Assembly (NCBI RefSeq): GCF_032362555.1
Contig: NC_083520.1
Coordinates: 3,162,001 to 3,226,000 of the forward strand
Direction: 5' to 3'
Source: Amyelois transitella
Taxonomy: Eukaryota > Arthropoda > Insecta > Lepidoptera > Pyralidae
Length of the DNA stretch: 64,000 bases
Made by a program: the position numbers and the translations under genes. The notes under the pieces were generated by a model. The model was not told the origin of the DNA. It searched no databases and was given only the letters and a program-made list of their open reading frames with translations. Below, one piece after another: positions 62,084 to 64,000 of this stretch (position 1 is the stretch's first letter; the number at the start of each line of letters is the position of its first letter).

Positions 62084-63178
62084 AATTTGAACAAATAATA
62101 TTTTTTTTTTCTTGTATTGTGTATAATCAAAGCAAAATACATAGATAAATTTATAGTGAAAGAATCAGGATTTCGAACATATAAGTAACTAGGTTTGTTA
62201 ATACTATACAAACAAAGATTTCTGCTGGATAGATCCAGACATGCTGGCGCCGTAATCTTTGTTATCCCTCGTGATAAACAGATCGATAAGACAACTTGAT
62301 GTAACGCCAACAGCTGTGGATTGATTCTTTTATGTAGTGACGTAGTAGTGACTAAGGTGTATATAAAATATTTAGTTACTTAGTCACAAAAATAGCGTAC
62401 TATTCATGGTGCTAAGACAGTTGTTATATATAGAAGTTAGATATTCAAAACGATATGTAGTATATGCACACTTAATTTTCAGTTTTTAGTTGAGAGATTA
62501 TTTTTCTTGATAAAAGGTACTCGTATCTTCCCCTTTTTTGAATTGTAAGGGTATCGCAATATAACCACGACAATAGACTTACAACTCAATTAGTCATATT
62601 TTATTAATGAAAATAGAACAAAAATTATTTTAACATGCTGTAAGTATATAGGTTTTTTCTAATTCCAATGGTAATCGTGGTGCTAATCTAATTAAAGTAC
62701 CTAATAGGATCGTGACGTTACATTGTCTGTGCGTGTCGCCGGTAGTGTTAGAGGTCACGCTTGTGTGGGCTTGGCTTTATTCGTTTTTTTTAATAACATA
62801 TGTAATTCATTAGAAAAAATGCAAAGTATTTTATTTAATCATGAATAAAAGTTTTTTTACAATTGCAAGTTACTGTCATTCTTTATTGAACATAGAACTT
62901 TGGCCTAATATTTGTTTAATTACGTCTGTATCCCTTGCGGGGTAGACAGAGCCAATAGTCTTGAATAGGCCACGTTCAGCTTAGATACACAAAATTTAAA
63001 AAATGGTAATATTTTGCCAATTGTAAAATTATTGTCCAACTTATTATTATATAGGCTTATGACAAAGAATAAGAAGGTTTATACATCCTATCAACACTAC
63101 TTCTTTTTGGATCTAAAGTTACATTGAAAAGTCATTTCTCTTTAAATACATGGTAAGAAAAGAGTATTTAATAAGATT
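62084..63178. other. Intergenic region
   Basis: AT-rich, with no gene. It contains a tail fragment of the family A SINE (minus strand, about 62920-62985) and the 3' flanks of two convergent genes. No canonical AATAAA closely follows the 61136 gene. Confidence 0.5.
62920..62985 (-). repeat. SINE-like repeat family A, tail fragment
   Basis: TTACGTCTGTATCCCTTGCG, then GGGGTAGACAGAGCCAATAG and AGGCCACGTTCAGCTT; the rest is absent. Confidence 0.6.
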
Positions 63179-63938
63179 TCAGACGTATATTTTATCAGAG
63201 AACAGTTTGGGCAGGTTCTGCCAGCACTCGTAGTACTTGGGGTCCAGCTTCTGGCAGGTCTCCGCCCCCCACTTGGTGATCGCCATGCTGAGCGACGACT
63301 CGAACATAAACGCCTAGGAAATTTATAAATTTAAATTTATTTTGTGATAACTTTTTGTTTGTAAATTAAAGTCGCTGTCACGATTATTTAAAATGTTGGT
63401 AATTTTTTGCTTTCATAGATAAATATCTATTTTATCAATAAAAAGTGATATCTTGCGTCATCATCGCAAATTATGTGGAAAAAGGGTTCTCTTGATAAAA
63501 AACAAAACGTTTAGCTTGAGCAAGGAGTTTGACTATGACGAAAATTCTGAGGAAACTAGTCGAAGCTTATAAGCACCCTCGGCATCGCCAGTACAGTAGT
63601 TTTTCTGTGGGAAAATAATGCATCTGATGTTAATTCAAGCCCACATAAAATCGGCCACGACCACTTCATATTCAAGTCGTCAAGGATGCATTTTCACAGT
63701 TTCGCTAAGTGGCCCAATAGTAATCCGTCCTTGACGGAAGTAAAAGTCAATGCTACCTGAGTCCCGACAGCAATTTTCTCTGGTTTAAGTTCTGCGTTGG
63801 AAGCCCCATTGAAGCATTTATCATCGGGCCCGTGTGGGGTCATCATGGAGTGGAGCGAGGCCCCGCCGGGCAGGAACCCGCCAGCCTTGGCTTCATACGA
63901 GCCCAAAATCAAGCCCATAAACTCGCTCATACAGTTCC
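63179..63938 (-). CDS. HGD: Homogentisate 1,2-dioxygenase, last two exons (5' part outside window)
   Basis: Non-haem iron enzyme that opens the ring of homogentisate in tyrosine and phenylalanine catabolism. Two exons are visible on the minus strand: 63757-63938 and 63179-63313, joined in phase 0 (GTQ|AFMFESS). The upstream exon starts with two bases completing an Arg or similar codon, then [12 protein letters not shown], as in known HGD. It contains [16 protein letters not shown]; the His in PHGPD corresponds to an iron ligand, and the His in SLHS to the active-site His, of the human enzyme. The last exon reads [16 protein letters not shown] and ends KIYV at a TGA (63179-63181). About 104 C-terminal residues of roughly 440 are present. 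The remaining exons must lie to the right of 64000. The frame visible past GTQ (VALTFTS) is intron. Confidence 0.92.
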
Positions 63939-64000
63939 CTTAAATAAGAAATGCATTTTTACAATAGTTTTACTCAAATTGACTGCTTTCCAATAAGGTG

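Overview
This window is nuclear DNA from an insect, almost certainly a moth or butterfly. It is AT-rich, the genes have GT-AG introns, and it is littered with families I recognise as typical of Lepidoptera: a roughly 250-bp SINE-like repeat present in about a dozen copies, tRNA-headed SINEs, Helitron-like elements with 5'-TC and 3'-CTAG ends, and 3' fragments of a non-LTR retrotransposon. There is no prokaryotic or viral gene content.

Layout, left to right. 1-2600 is AT-rich DNA without a convincing gene; poly(A) signals suggest it may be the 3'UTR of a gene lying to the left. 3378-41283 (+) is frizzled-4, a Wnt receptor, in three coding exons split by introns of 31.7 kb and 4.5 kb; the first intron fills half the window. 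43899-47403 (+) is TFAM, the mitochondrial HMG-box DNA-packaging and transcription factor, in five exons. 50918-51726 (-) is CAMLG/GET2, the ER receptor subunit for tail-anchored protein insertion, in two exons. 52471-57891 (+) is RBBP4/Caf1-55, the WD40 histone chaperone, in ten exons. 61136-62083 (+) is an intronless gene for a secreted, His/Gly-rich protein with a GPI-anchor-like tail. 63179-63938 (-) holds the last two exons of homogentisate 1,2-dioxygenase, whose 5' part lies beyond the right edge. All splice joins given here were checked for reading phase by hand.

The genes do not form a pathway. TFAM and CAMLG are convergent; CAMLG and RBBP4 are divergent across about 745 bp and probably share a promoter region.

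Most interesting points: (1) the TFAM stop codon is a TAG followed in the same frame by 103 open, hydrophilic codons that end in a PCNA-binding-like motif; (2) TFAM intron 3 contains a hAT-type element (16-bp inverted repeats, 8-bp target duplication) that contains a Helitron-like element that in turn contains a SINE; (3) the secreted gene at 61136 has a vertebrate prion-protein-like domain order; (4) Frizzled-4 has a changed KTxxxW Dishevelled-binding motif but a PDZ-ligand C-terminus; (5) several fz4 intronic segments pair TCF/Pangolin HMG sites with Helper motifs.
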